From: Actinopolyspora xinjiangensis
Lineage (GTDB): Bacteria > Actinomycetota > Actinomycetes > Mycobacteriales > Pseudonocardiaceae
Assembly: GCF_900104475.1 (NCBI RefSeq)
Contig: NZ_FNJR01000022.1
Coordinates: forward strand, 1-41,688
Direction of reading: 5' to 3'
Length of the DNA stretch: 41,688 nt
Shown here: positions 9,401 through 18,022 of the stretch, one piece after another
How the letters are laid out: every line of letters starts with the position of its first letter
Numbering within the stretch: position 1 is the stretch's first letter
The notes under the pieces: generated by a model
What the model saw: only the letters and a program-made list of their open reading frames with translations
Told to the model about the DNA's origin: nothing
The model's database searches: none
Program-made: the position numbers and the translations under genes

Positions 9401-10878
9401 CCACCGCGCGTTTCCCGAAGGACCCGCGTGGCGGGAGCGGCGCCGTGGTCAAACCCATCGCCCAGCTCGGGTTGGCGGTGCGGGCGCTGTACCGATCGTC
9501 GACCGGCGAGCTGTCGCTGTCCGGTGGGTTCACCCGCGACTCGTACCTGCTGCACCCCGACTGCCGGGTGGAAGGCGACTTCGCGCTGTGCACGTGGGTC
9601 GGTCCGTCCCCGCACACCGGTGACTTCGTCGTTACGTTCGGCGGATACCACCCGAAGTACCGCGCACCGAAACACTACCCCGTCGCACGCCGGATCGGCG
9701 TGCGCTGGGCGGTCAACGCGGAGACCCAGATCCGTGCCGCGTGGTACGCCGCGCTCACCCCGGCGGCGTTCATGTTCGGCGGTGAGCTGCACGTTGATTT
9801 CAACGCCTCCATCGCGCACGCCTGGCTGGACGCGAAACTGGACGCGCTGATCCAGTGGCAACCGTTCAGCTTCGAGGTCGCCCTCGGCCTGCGGGCGGGA
9901 GCGGAGCTGCGCAAGGGATTCAACCCGCGGGTCGAGGTGGGCGTCGACCTCACCGTCTGGGGCCCGCCCACCGGCGGCGTCGCCGTGGTGCACCCTCCGA
10001 TCGGGCCGGACTTCCACATCCGGTTCGGCGCCTCCGACCGCCCGGCGAGAGCCCGGTGGCTGGGGTGGGCCGACTTCCACGACAAGGCGCTGGCGAAGCA
10101 GCAGGTGCGTCTGGTACCGACGCACGGGCTGCTGTCCGAGCAGCGCAGCACGCCCGGCACTCAACCGGAGAAGTGGTCACTTGCCCAAGGCGGTTTCACG
10201 CTCGAACTGCGTGCTCCGACACCTATCACCGACGCGAAGGTGTCCACATCGGTCTCACAGACCACTTCTCTCGGGCTGTCGAACGGGGGCAAGGCCCACA
10301 TCCGGCCCATGGGCAGCACGCAACTCTCGGCTACGCACACCATCACGCTCCACCGCAAGACCAACGGCCAGGACGAGGTCGTCAACCCGGTCCCCGTGGG
10401 AGGGTCGAAGTGGACTTTCGAAGCGATCAAGCTGGCGGTACCCGCGAGCCTGTGGGGCGAGCCGCTGGACAAGCCCAGCGCAGTCCCCGATGTCGGTCCC
10501 GGCAAGGAACTGCTGTTGAGCCGACTCGTCGGGGTGCGGATGATCGCACCGCCGCCGAAGTTCGGCGGGACGCGGGGGACGGTGTCACCGGAGGACTTCG
10601 GCATCAAGGAGATCACCGGCGACAAACCGGCCCTGCCGGTCAAGTCCGGGGCCGCACAGAAGGGACCGAAGCCGACCCGACCCGGCACCGTACGCACGAC
10701 CCTCTCGACGGGCCTGGCGGGCACCCTGAACGACCGGTCCGCTCTGCACGGCGTGCTGAAGGCGCACGGCCTGCTCCCGACCGGGCTCGCCGACACCGCC
10801 GCCGCGCTGCCGGACTGCGCCGCCCGCGCGTGGTCCTACCTCGCCGCCGACCCCATGATCGTGCAGACCGGACAGTGA
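6472..10878 (+). CDS. Large DUF6603-type protein of unknown function
   Basis: A 1468-residue protein, start chosen at ATG 6472 because GAGGGGAAGG precedes it. It appears to belong to the DUF6603 group of very large bacterial proteins (recognition from memory, mainly from the C-terminal two thirds, e.g. GLGLGVGIKEPHP, FVEGLCGGFGYNSAV, SFEVALGLRAGAEL). The protein is dominated by amphipathic beta strands. It contains at least two similar modules about 114 residues apart (around 428 and 542): a short helix with L-x-x-L spacing, a V-x-x-P turn, then strands. There is no signal peptide and no clear membrane helix. The tail (about 1370-1468) is Pro/Lys-rich, then helical. It is the first gene of a tight operon, with the next start seven bases after its stop. 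Function is unknown; a structural or particle-forming role is inference. Confidence 0.75.
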   Translation: MLTVSQLKTRAETAQQNSKPLEVLAAEWDGTPLTTLFNQHFANGKLVLGNVRVTTTNAAITVTGAVSLPKMTASLTAEAVFTRNGEQIKGINLAVTLNAGNWSIDSGGFVASLDFLRKAGGTGAAAFCDKAFLLLWAGTGKAESDAAIAWAQVELSVFGKSVRLDLVRVGALYALTATSSQLGVPLNDGLKSLRRLPFVGTPENGETAWQLPSGLTPSGPKIQDIRIVVDSTKKTVRSAVVTVSLGVGWKVVDGHLEISQANASVSVLPKALGKSVISLSLTGTAVLPSLGHLAVDVAVSLPDLRLSGKFRANTPQPISGEAAARLTELGIAQPKSASGALWADLKRDRTSFGLWLALAGTWQLDLGGGKKITISDSGVEFHRRGGTWALAVRGVAAIDDKSLHFDASAQADKTVPWRLRGEVHGLAFSGFATWLKNQLDVDVPDAISRLALREVALVVEVTQQTRRAAFACAAEFPVGSAMGELAVTIGVGASKRSGAFNAGAVLTVERPDGERSMRLRGRVVKENDEVRFRVDWTVSRSGFSLAELAKLLGVELPAELAQLVPVINSACLVHRRDTKRKKSSLAFVLKTSKTETVFASVTHDTKSASALVAQAAVDLSMSALPVVGPQIPPGAARLRGIGAVRVSDLLKPNDPLRKALTAVLVNSRVTLPEAAWQAEVTVGLDVELAGKLQSFLIPFKSHPRELSGGQVEEYTSDGLEPADVVLAPRDVPERTDMPPTTVVWTKVDRTIGPLRMARVGLGYSTGTVWLLIDAAVSLGGVTFQAHGLGLGVGIKEPHPVTGALDGLGLAWSQGPVQVSGAVLRRAAPKPYTLMLAGGFTVRTPRIAVAAAGAYFDGPRGVSFFLFGEGTGLKIGTPPVFVEGLCGGFGYNSAVAVPAVDQIGDHPMVAGLTDPSKFPVKDGPLKILESLGRVVRPQPGEIWLAAGIDLTAFEFVKARILLALQFGSDFTLMMLGLATARFPKDPRGGSGAVVKPIAQLGLAVRALYRSSTGELSLSGGFTRDSYLLHPDCRVEGDFALCTWVGPSPHTGDFVVTFGGYHPKYRAPKHYPVARRIGVRWAVNAETQIRAAWYAALTPAAFMFGGELHVDFNASIAHAWLDAKLDALIQWQPFSFEVALGLRAGAELRKGFNPRVEVGVDLTVWGPPTGGVAVVHPPIGPDFHIRFGASDRPARARWLGWADFHDKALAKQQVRLVPTHGLLSEQRSTPGTQPEKWSLAQGGFTLELRAPTPITDAKVSTSVSQTTSLGLSNGGKAHIRPMGSTQLSATHTITLHRKTNGQDEVVNPVPVGGSKWTFEAIKLAVPASLWGEPLDKPSAVPDVGPGKELLLSRLVGVRMIAPPPKFGGTRGTVSPEDFGIKEITGDKPALPVKSGAAQKGPKPTRPGTVRTTLSTGLAGTLNDRSALHGVLKAHGLLPTGLADTAAALPDCAARAWSYLAADPMIVQTGQ

Positions 10879-10885
10879 GGACGCC

Positions 10886-13162
10886 GTGACCGACGCATCG
10901 ACGACCGTCGAACACCACACCGCACTCCACGAGAATCTGTCGGACGGCGAGTTCGTCACGACCACGCGGTACCAGATCTCCTTGCACGACAATTACGTCC
11001 CGGTCGTGACCGCGGGCGAGTACACCGTCAAGGTCGACCACCGGGTGACGACCGACAAGGCCGGTCCGCAGCAGGGGCAGCTCGACACGACCCTGAACGG
11101 GGAGAAGTCGTTCTCGGTAACCGCACCGCGGTTCGGCATCGACCCGGGCGAGGTCTTCGCCGCGTACCCGCCTCCCGCCGCCCGGGGCAACTTCGAGACG
11201 GCCGTGCCGCACCTGACCCTCAGCCGGGCGAGTCTGCCGTGGGAGCGGACGTTCACCACCCAGGACCGCACGATCCCGTGGGTCGCGTTGCTGCTGCTCA
11301 AGCCGGACGAGGTGGCGACGGTCCCGCCGTCCGGGGATCTGGTGGTGTCGCGTCCGGTCAAGGAGCTCACCGGGGTCAATGACAATGTGGAACTCCCCGA
11401 GCTCGGCACGATCCCGCCCCCGATCGTCGACGGCACGTGCCGCACGCTCGACCTGGACAAGGACGCGGTGGGCCGCCTGCTGCCGACGAAGACCGAGCTG
11501 CCGTACCTGGTGCACGCGCGCGATGTCGGGGTCGTCGGCCAGCGTTCCCGCGACGAGAGGTGGGCCAAGGGGCGCTACTGCGTGTTGCTGGGTAACCGGC
11601 TCGCCCGCCGCAATACCCGCTACACCGCCGCACTCGTCTCGTTGGAAGGACACAGCCGGTGGAAGGTCCTCGGCGGGGACAAGGAACCGTCGAAGCCGGT
11701 GCGCTTCGTGGTGCTGTGGTCGTGGTCGTTCGAGACCGACACCAGCGCCGAACCGCACTTCGGCGCCCTGGCCGCTGCGTTGGCGAAGGACGCCAAGGAC
11801 CACGGCGCGACGCTGCGGCTGCGCACCTCGATCCCGTCGGGCGGACACGGCACCGAAGCCCGCGAGCGCATCGAGTGCGGCTATGTCCCGGTCCTGCACC
11901 GGCTGCCGGGCGGGGAGGACGCCCTCGGCTGGTACCGCGGACCGCTGACCCCCGAACCGGCGCGAACGCTTCCGACGTCCGCACCACCCGCGACCGCTTC
12001 GGAAGCGCTGATCTATTCCCAGAAGTACGGCACGTTCGACGTCAGCTACGCGAGCGCGTTCACCCTCGGACGGCTCATGGCGGTCGCCGACCAGCAACTT
12101 TCCCGCTCACTGGTCCGGTTCCGGGCCGACGCGCTTCGGGCGGTGCAGCGAGCCACCGCGCGGACGCTGGGGCAGGCAGAGGACGGCACCGAACACGCGG
12201 TCGACCGCTTCACCGGACTCGTCGAGAACGGTCTCGGCAAGCGTCTCACCGACGAACTGAAGAAGCTGTCCAACAAGCCGACCGAGAATGTCGTGGAAAG
12301 CACCTCCGAGCAACCTCCCACGACGACCCCGGTGGGGCAGCTCATCGCCGATGCCCTCACGGGCGCGGGCGGAGCCGCCCTGGTGGACGCCTGCGCCCGG
12401 GCGCTGGACGAGGTCGTCGACAGCCACCTGCCGACCCTTGGCGAAGCCGGGCTGGACGCCAAGAAGTTGTTCGACTCGCTGCCGTTTCACCACTTGGTCC
12501 CAGATGCCGCACTACTTCCCCCGGAAGCGCTGCGCTTCTGCTATGTCGACAACCAGTGGATGGCGCACGTGGTCGCCGGGGTCGCGAACCTCGGTGTGAG
12601 CGGCGACGTCGACGCCGCGGCATCCAGCGCGCTCCTGGACGCCACCACCAGAGGGCTCGGGGCGGCGTGCGGGATGCTGTTGCGTTCCCGCATGGTGCAG
12701 CACTGGCCCGCCCTGATCGTCGAAGCCAGCGAATCCGGGAAGACGGTGGGAATGCGTCCACGACGACCCGCGCCGGACGTGCTGCTGGTGCTGTTCGAAT
12801 CCACACCGGACAAAGTCGTGATCAGGGAACCGGCCCACGCCCTCAACTTCGGACTCGACATCCCCGTCGGCGCCGACAACGGCAAGCTCTACCTGCGCAA
12901 TATCGCCAACGACGACCCCGTGCCGGGAAAGAAGCTCGCCCAGCCCAACGACAGGACCCTCGCCGACATCCGCGTACTGCTGCGCACCGAGGACTCCGAC
13001 GTCCTCAACCTCACCAACGGAGGCAAGGACAAGGCGCTCGTTCCGGCCATGGCTGCGGCGCTGAAGAAGACCGAGCAGCACCCCGCACCGAAGATCACCT
13101 CGGCCCTGCTGGCGCTGCAACTCGCCAACAGCCCCAAACAGTTGACTCTGACCGCCCAGTGA
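10886..13162 (+). CDS. Uncharacterised 758-residue protein of the DUF6603 operon
   Basis: It begins at GTG 10886, seven bases after the DUF6603 stop, with AGGA upstream. I do not recognise the family. The N-terminal third is strand-rich and contains a motif running FGIDPGEVFAAYPP and HLTLSRASLPWERT. A middle part (about 380-520) is Ala/Arg-rich and helical. A later segment reads LLPPEALRFCYVDNQWMAHV, then VAGVANLGVSGDVDAAA. No signal peptide, membrane helix or catalytic motif is evident. The tight coupling to its neighbours suggests that the products act together, perhaps in one complex (inference). Confidence 0.7.
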   Translation: MTDASTTVEHHTALHENLSDGEFVTTTRYQISLHDNYVPVVTAGEYTVKVDHRVTTDKAGPQQGQLDTTLNGEKSFSVTAPRFGIDPGEVFAAYPPPAARGNFETAVPHLTLSRASLPWERTFTTQDRTIPWVALLLLKPDEVATVPPSGDLVVSRPVKELTGVNDNVELPELGTIPPPIVDGTCRTLDLDKDAVGRLLPTKTELPYLVHARDVGVVGQRSRDERWAKGRYCVLLGNRLARRNTRYTAALVSLEGHSRWKVLGGDKEPSKPVRFVVLWSWSFETDTSAEPHFGALAAALAKDAKDHGATLRLRTSIPSGGHGTEARERIECGYVPVLHRLPGGEDALGWYRGPLTPEPARTLPTSAPPATASEALIYSQKYGTFDVSYASAFTLGRLMAVADQQLSRSLVRFRADALRAVQRATARTLGQAEDGTEHAVDRFTGLVENGLGKRLTDELKKLSNKPTENVVESTSEQPPTTTPVGQLIADALTGAGGAALVDACARALDEVVDSHLPTLGEAGLDAKKLFDSLPFHHLVPDAALLPPEALRFCYVDNQWMAHVVAGVANLGVSGDVDAAASSALLDATTRGLGAACGMLLRSRMVQHWPALIVEASESGKTVGMRPRRPAPDVLLVLFESTPDKVVIREPAHALNFGLDIPVGADNGKLYLRNIANDDPVPGKKLAQPNDRTLADIRVLLRTEDSDVLNLTNGGKDKALVPAMAAALKKTEQHPAPKITSALLALQLANSPKQLTLTAQ

Positions 13163-13184
13163 GCCGCGCACCGGAAGGAAGACG

Positions 13185-16100
13185 ATGACCGCGCACCCGG
13201 ACCCGCTCCTGGTACCCACCCAGGTGGACGCGCTCGCGCTCACCGAGAAAGTCAAGGACAACGACCCCTTCTACCGCTGGAGTCTGGACTTCAGGCCGGG
13301 GAAGCGGCGGAATCCCGAGGGCGAGCCGTTCACCTCCAAGCCTCCGAAGAAGGAAGACGTGGGGGTGTTCCTCCAGTGGCGCATCCCGGAGGCGCTGAGT
13401 CGGGGCCGCATCGACCTCAGCGGTTCCGGAGATGGGGACTCGATCACGTACCCGCCGGCGCCGAACCGGTGGCTCGTCGTGCGTTACGCCCGCATGACCC
13501 GGACCAGCGCACCCAGTGCGACGGGGTGGATCGTGCAGAGCGACCACGTGGGCAAGACCAGGAAAGAGGGCACCTCGCCGTACCTGCGCGACGGCAAGGT
13601 CATCTACATCGGACGCAAGCACAAGCTCGACGCCGGAAGCCCGTGGAAGGAGCCCGGATCCAACGACGACGTGCTCCGGCCGTTGACCGCGGTGGGGCCG
13701 GACCTGCCGACCTTCGCGGCGTTCCAGCCGTACAACCAGAACGTCTTCTCCTTCCACGACCCGGCCACCGGGCTTCCCGACACCGGTGTGCTCAGCTACC
13801 TGGTCGTCGGCTGGCACTCGCGGACCGGCGACGACGTGCTGCACGCCGACAACCTCGGCAAGCTCCTCGCCTTCTACGCCCGGACCGGGAAGACGGAGGC
13901 GCAGAAGTTCGTCGAGGCGCTGGAGGTCCTGAACTGGGAGGTATCCGCCCCGCAGCCGGTCACCCGGCGCATGCTGTGTGTGGGGACCGTGCTCGGGATG
14001 GAGTGGGACCGCACGAACGGCCGGCCGAAGTCGAAACGTCCCGGCATGGCCTCGTCCCTGGTCAATATTGGGGTCGGGCACAGCGCCACGGACGCCTTGG
14101 ACGCGCTCGTCAAGGACTGCACGCTCGCTCCTGGCCGGTCGGAGTCCGAAGCCGATCGCAAGAACCTGTTCACCGCGTTCCACTCCGGCAAGCTCGACGA
14201 GCTGGACACCGTGCTGGACGGTTCGGACTCCACGCTGCGTTCCGCGCTGCACGCCGGCTGGTTCCGCAGGTCGTCCGGCGGCCACGTCTGGCAGGTCGTG
14301 GAGCGGGACGCACCGAAAGCCGAGCCGGTGACGCTCACCGATGAGGAGGCCACCACCGAACGGGAACTGCTGCGCAAGCTCAACGATGCGCAAGCGCATC
14401 GCGACCAGGCGGCCCGCGAGGCCGGTTCGCTCCAGGGACGACTGGCCGACCTGTGGTGGGCGTGGGGACTGGCGGCCGAGAAATCGCAGTTCCGCACCAA
14501 GGCGCAGCCCCACTTCAGCACCACTCAGGAGACCTCGCTGCGTAAGCGGGTCGCGAACGCGGCCAACGCGCTCGCCGGATGGGACGACAAGGTCGCCAAA
14601 CAGGCCGCGGAGCTGCGGCAGAAGCTCAGGCCCGGCCGAGCGCTCACACTCCTGCCCCTGGACCCGTTCCACGAACCTGACGATCCGACGGTGCTGCTGT
14701 ACGGCGACGGCGTCGACTCGGGTACCGAGGTAAGCTCGGTCGCGCCGCTGCGGGTTCGGCGGCCCGGCGAGCTGGTCACCTCTGGGACGTTCGACGGCAA
14801 GCAGTTCTCCCCGCCGTCAACACTGCCGAAACCGGGGTCCTTCGACGCGCTCAAGGACGTCGTGGAGACCACGACTACCGCGTTGCCCTGGACCGTGTTC
14901 GGCAAAGTCCTGGGCGAGTTCGCGACCCTGGAGGCAGCCGCCGCGCACGCCCTGGGCCTGCCCGAGGGAGACGAGCGGCGGACGAAGTTCGCCGAGAAAT
15001 TCGCGCCCGCGACGGGCCAACGGCTCCCGGAAAGCACCCGCCTGTGGGAACAGGCGTGGGAGCCGCTGTTCCTCCTCTGGAAGGCCGATGTCCACGCACT
15101 GCCGTACGCCCCGGACGGCACTCAGTACTGGGAGTTCGCACGCGGCCACCTGAAGCTGAAGAACCACGGCGACCTGGCGAAGATTCCCGCATTGTCCGCG
15201 TCGGGCCGCTGCTGCATCGCCCCGCTGCCGACATTCGCCGTGCAGCGGCGGGTAGACAGCCACATCGAGACCTTCGGCGACACCGCCGGGCAGGACTTCG
15301 CGGAGCTGCGCACGAGGGCGGGCTCGTGGCCGATGGTCGCCCAGCGCCTGGACGGGCTGAACGCCTGGCTCACCCGGCGCGCACCTGGGTTCCTGGACCC
15401 GGGCGCCGGACCCGAGGGCATGACCTGCGGGCGCCGGCCGGTCGTGCCGCGCCCCGACTGGGGTGCCACGACCTCGGTGTACCAGGCTGTGCGGGCCGCC
15501 CAGCTGGCGTTCTCCCACGTCGTCCTCGTCGACCGCTTCGGGCGGGCGGCGCCGGTGGTGCTCAACGCCGAGCCGGAGAAGTTCCGGCCGCGCTCGTCGT
15601 CGAGCATGTCCTCGGATGTGATCGCCCCGACCACGAACAAGTACCGGTATGTGCACCTGCCACCGCGCCTGCCGCAACCGGCCAGGCTCCGGTTCGACCT
15701 GATCTCGCACCGCACCGTCGACGTCGTCGACCCGAACACCGACCCCGACTTCACCGGCGACACGGCGATCTGCGGGTGGGTGATGTCGACCGGTGGTGGC
15801 TCCACCGACCGCCGCGACCTGGTCGTCTACGACCCGCAGGGACGGGGGCTCGGCCAGGCACACCTCATCGGACCACCCGACCACCGGGCCGTGACCTGGG
15901 TGCCGTTGCCGGGATCGCCCTGGCAGCAACCGGCCGACCTGTTCGACAACCCCGCGTTCGCCGAGTCCTACCCCAACCTCGCTGCCTTCCTGCACGAACT
16001 GGTCGACAAGGACGCCGACAAGCGGGCGAGCGGACAGGTCGGCACGACGACCGCGAAACCCCAGCGGTTGCGGGAACTGCTCATGGCCGTCAACCACAGC

Positions 16101-16928
16101 CTGCTCACCACCGCGCCGCCGCGTGACGACGACGAAGCGCTGCCGTCCCTGCTGGTCGGCAGGCCGCTGGTGCTCCTGCGGGCCCGGCTGCGACTGGAGC
16201 TGGACGCGACACCGCTGCCGGACGCCACGTGGGACTCGCTGCTCGCCGCGGCCCAGCACGACCACAAGCCCCAGAACCACCCGCTGTGGAACGTCAATTG
16301 GCGGGTGCACCTGGGCAACGAGGTTGACCCGCGCGACGGGCTGGTCGGCTACTACACGGCGGCGACGCTCGGAACGCCGCGCACCGACTACACCCGACTG
16401 CACGTCGGCAGCACCCACGGATTCACCTCGCCCGAGTACCTCAAGCCCGGCGTCGACGGCAGCGCGCTGGCCCTGCCCGCGCGTCCCACGACCACGGACC
16501 GCAACGAGTCGTCCGCGGTCTCCCGCTACGTCACGTTGCTGGTCGACCCCTGGTCCGCCGTCCACGCCTACACCGACATCCTCCCGGCCAGCGCGCTGAA
16601 ACTACCCGAGCAGACCGTGCGGGCCGTGCTGAAACGCATGCGCATCGGGATCCCGGCGGGCCCGGTACTCGCCGGGAACAGGCGCATCAGCGAGCCCGAG
16701 TCCGCCAGGGACACCGTCGTGATCCCGTTGTCCGCGCGTCTGGGGGAGACCGGCATGTCCGGCGTCTGGTGCGAGCGCCGGGCACAGGGAGCCTGGGGCG
16801 TTTCCGGGGTCACCGGAGCCGACGCCTTGGCGCACCTCGCGGATCCGAGCCCAGCGGCGCGCAACGGTTTTCTCACGGTGGTGCCGCATGACGAGCAGCT
16901 GACGAGCACGACGGAGGAAGACACATGA
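13185..16928 (+). CDS. Uncharacterised 1247-residue protein with central coiled coil
   Basis: It starts at ATG 13185 with GGAAGGAAG upstream, 22 bases after the previous stop. The N-terminal part includes VFLQWRIPEALSRGRI, PPAPNRWLVVRYAR and FQPYNQNVFSFHDPATG, followed by LSYLVVGWHS. Residues about 385-485 are rich in charged heptads (ELLRKLNDAQAHRDQAAREA and later KQAAELRQKL) and probably form a coiled-coil hairpin. The remainder is mixed and Pro-rich. No signal peptide or known enzyme motif is seen and I cannot assign a family. Its stop overlaps the next start by ATGA, indicating translational coupling. Its size and coiled coil fit a structural component, but this is inference. Confidence 0.7.
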   Translation: MTAHPDPLLVPTQVDALALTEKVKDNDPFYRWSLDFRPGKRRNPEGEPFTSKPPKKEDVGVFLQWRIPEALSRGRIDLSGSGDGDSITYPPAPNRWLVVRYARMTRTSAPSATGWIVQSDHVGKTRKEGTSPYLRDGKVIYIGRKHKLDAGSPWKEPGSNDDVLRPLTAVGPDLPTFAAFQPYNQNVFSFHDPATGLPDTGVLSYLVVGWHSRTGDDVLHADNLGKLLAFYARTGKTEAQKFVEALEVLNWEVSAPQPVTRRMLCVGTVLGMEWDRTNGRPKSKRPGMASSLVNIGVGHSATDALDALVKDCTLAPGRSESEADRKNLFTAFHSGKLDELDTVLDGSDSTLRSALHAGWFRRSSGGHVWQVVERDAPKAEPVTLTDEEATTERELLRKLNDAQAHRDQAAREAGSLQGRLADLWWAWGLAAEKSQFRTKAQPHFSTTQETSLRKRVANAANALAGWDDKVAKQAAELRQKLRPGRALTLLPLDPFHEPDDPTVLLYGDGVDSGTEVSSVAPLRVRRPGELVTSGTFDGKQFSPPSTLPKPGSFDALKDVVETTTTALPWTVFGKVLGEFATLEAAAAHALGLPEGDERRTKFAEKFAPATGQRLPESTRLWEQAWEPLFLLWKADVHALPYAPDGTQYWEFARGHLKLKNHGDLAKIPALSASGRCCIAPLPTFAVQRRVDSHIETFGDTAGQDFAELRTRAGSWPMVAQRLDGLNAWLTRRAPGFLDPGAGPEGMTCGRRPVVPRPDWGATTSVYQAVRAAQLAFSHVVLVDRFGRAAPVVLNAEPEKFRPRSSSSMSSDVIAPTTNKYRYVHLPPRLPQPARLRFDLISHRTVDVVDPNTDPDFTGDTAICGWVMSTGGGSTDRRDLVVYDPQGRGLGQAHLIGPPDHRAVTWVPLPGSPWQQPADLFDNPAFAESYPNLAAFLHELVDKDADKRASGQVGTTTAKPQRLRELLMAVNHSLLTTAPPRDDDEALPSLLVGRPLVLLRARLRLELDATPLPDATWDSLLAAAQHDHKPQNHPLWNVNWRVHLGNEVDPRDGLVGYYTAATLGTPRTDYTRLHVGSTHGFTSPEYLKPGVDGSALALPARPTTTDRNESSAVSRYVTLLVDPWSAVHAYTDILPASALKLPEQTVRAVLKRMRIGIPAGPVLAGNRRISEPESARDTVVIPLSARLGETGMSGVWCERRAQGAWGVSGVTGADALAHLADPSPAARNGFLTVVPHDEQLTSTTEEDT

Positions 16929-18022
16929 CCGACGCACCGGCACCCGTGTGGTGCACTCTCGAACAGCCCGACGGGCCGGCCGTCACCAGTGGTGAGGCCG
17001 CGTTGCGCGCTGTGGTCAGCAACGTGCTCGACCGGCCCTTCACCTGCCGTCGGATCACGATCGACCTACCGGTCGGGCCCGACGGCGGTGCGTTGACCGA
17101 CTCGCCCCATCGCATCCGCGTCGTGGCATTGGACGAGGGATGGACGATCGAGCCGGGACAACGGCCGGGGAGCCTCACCGCTGTTCCATCCTCTTCCCCG
17201 GTGACCCTTGCCCCGGGGGAGTCGATCGGCATCGTGCTGGCGGGCATCGCGACCAACGAGGTGGCCGGGGCTGCCGAGGTGGTCACCACCGTCGTCGGCG
17301 GGGTCGACGGCGAGACCGTCGAGCACTCCCGCACTCACGAGGTCGGGAAGATCAAACCCGAGGTCCGCATCGACCACTTCGCGGCGAACCCGCAGAGCGT
17401 GGAATACAAGGGGAAGATCCAACTCAGCTGGGAGGGAGCGGCCACCGCGCCGAGCTTCTACCTGCAGGTCGGCCAGAAGGTGCCCTTCGAGCTGACCGAG
17501 CGCAACGGCCTCAAGAACAACAACGGCAGCTACACCTTCCCGTTGAACCAGGAACTGACGACCAACACGCCGATCCGTCTGCGCGCGGTCAAAGGCGAGG
17601 CGGAGAACGGGGCGATCACGCTCGTCACCGTCAACAAGGGCGATGTCACCGCCGGTGACCTCACCGTGAACGGCGTCGCCACCCTGCTGCGGGGTCCGAG
17701 CACGTTGACGCTCGACAAGAAGGTGTGGTCCAGCAAGGAGGTACCAACGGACGGGATGATCGCGGCGGCCGCGCGGACCGGCGACGCGAACAAGAACGCC
17801 GTCTTGCAGATCTCGGTGTTGCGCAAGGGGAAGCTCCGGGACGACACCGAACTCCACCGCATGACGGCGACGAGCACACACGTCGACCGGACCGAGAACG
17901 TGCTGGTGCCGGTGCCCAAGGGGACCGCGGTGCGCATCACCAAGGTCAAGGAACCGGACAGCTCCGTGTTCACCGCCACCTGGTTCCCCATCGGATCCGG
18001 CGACTTCGAGGTGAACACCTGA
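16925..18022 (+). CDS. Unknown protein with Ig-like domain, paralogue A
   Basis: A 365-residue protein whose ATG overlaps the preceding stop (ATGA). It has an N-terminal strand-rich domain (CRRITIDLPVGPDGGALT), a middle Ig/CARDB-like segment (VRIDHFAANPQSVEYKGKIQ, then LSWEG) and a C-terminal strand domain ending VPVPKGTAVRITKV and ATWFPIGSGDF. The same three-part order occurs in the next gene (18022-19164) with low but recognisable similarity, so the two look like an old tandem duplication. No signal peptide or membrane segment is visible. The function is unknown. Ig-like domains usually mediate binding, so an adaptor or adhesive part of the operon's product is possible. Confidence 0.65.
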   Translation: MTDAPAPVWCTLEQPDGPAVTSGEAALRAVVSNVLDRPFTCRRITIDLPVGPDGGALTDSPHRIRVVALDEGWTIEPGQRPGSLTAVPSSSPVTLAPGESIGIVLAGIATNEVAGAAEVVTTVVGGVDGETVEHSRTHEVGKIKPEVRIDHFAANPQSVEYKGKIQLSWEGAATAPSFYLQVGQKVPFELTERNGLKNNNGSYTFPLNQELTTNTPIRLRAVKGEAENGAITLVTVNKGDVTAGDLTVNGVATLLRGPSTLTLDKKVWSSKEVPTDGMIAAAARTGDANKNAVLQISVLRKGKLRDDTELHRMTATSTHVDRTENVLVPVPKGTAVRITKVKEPDSSVFTATWFPIGSGDFEVNT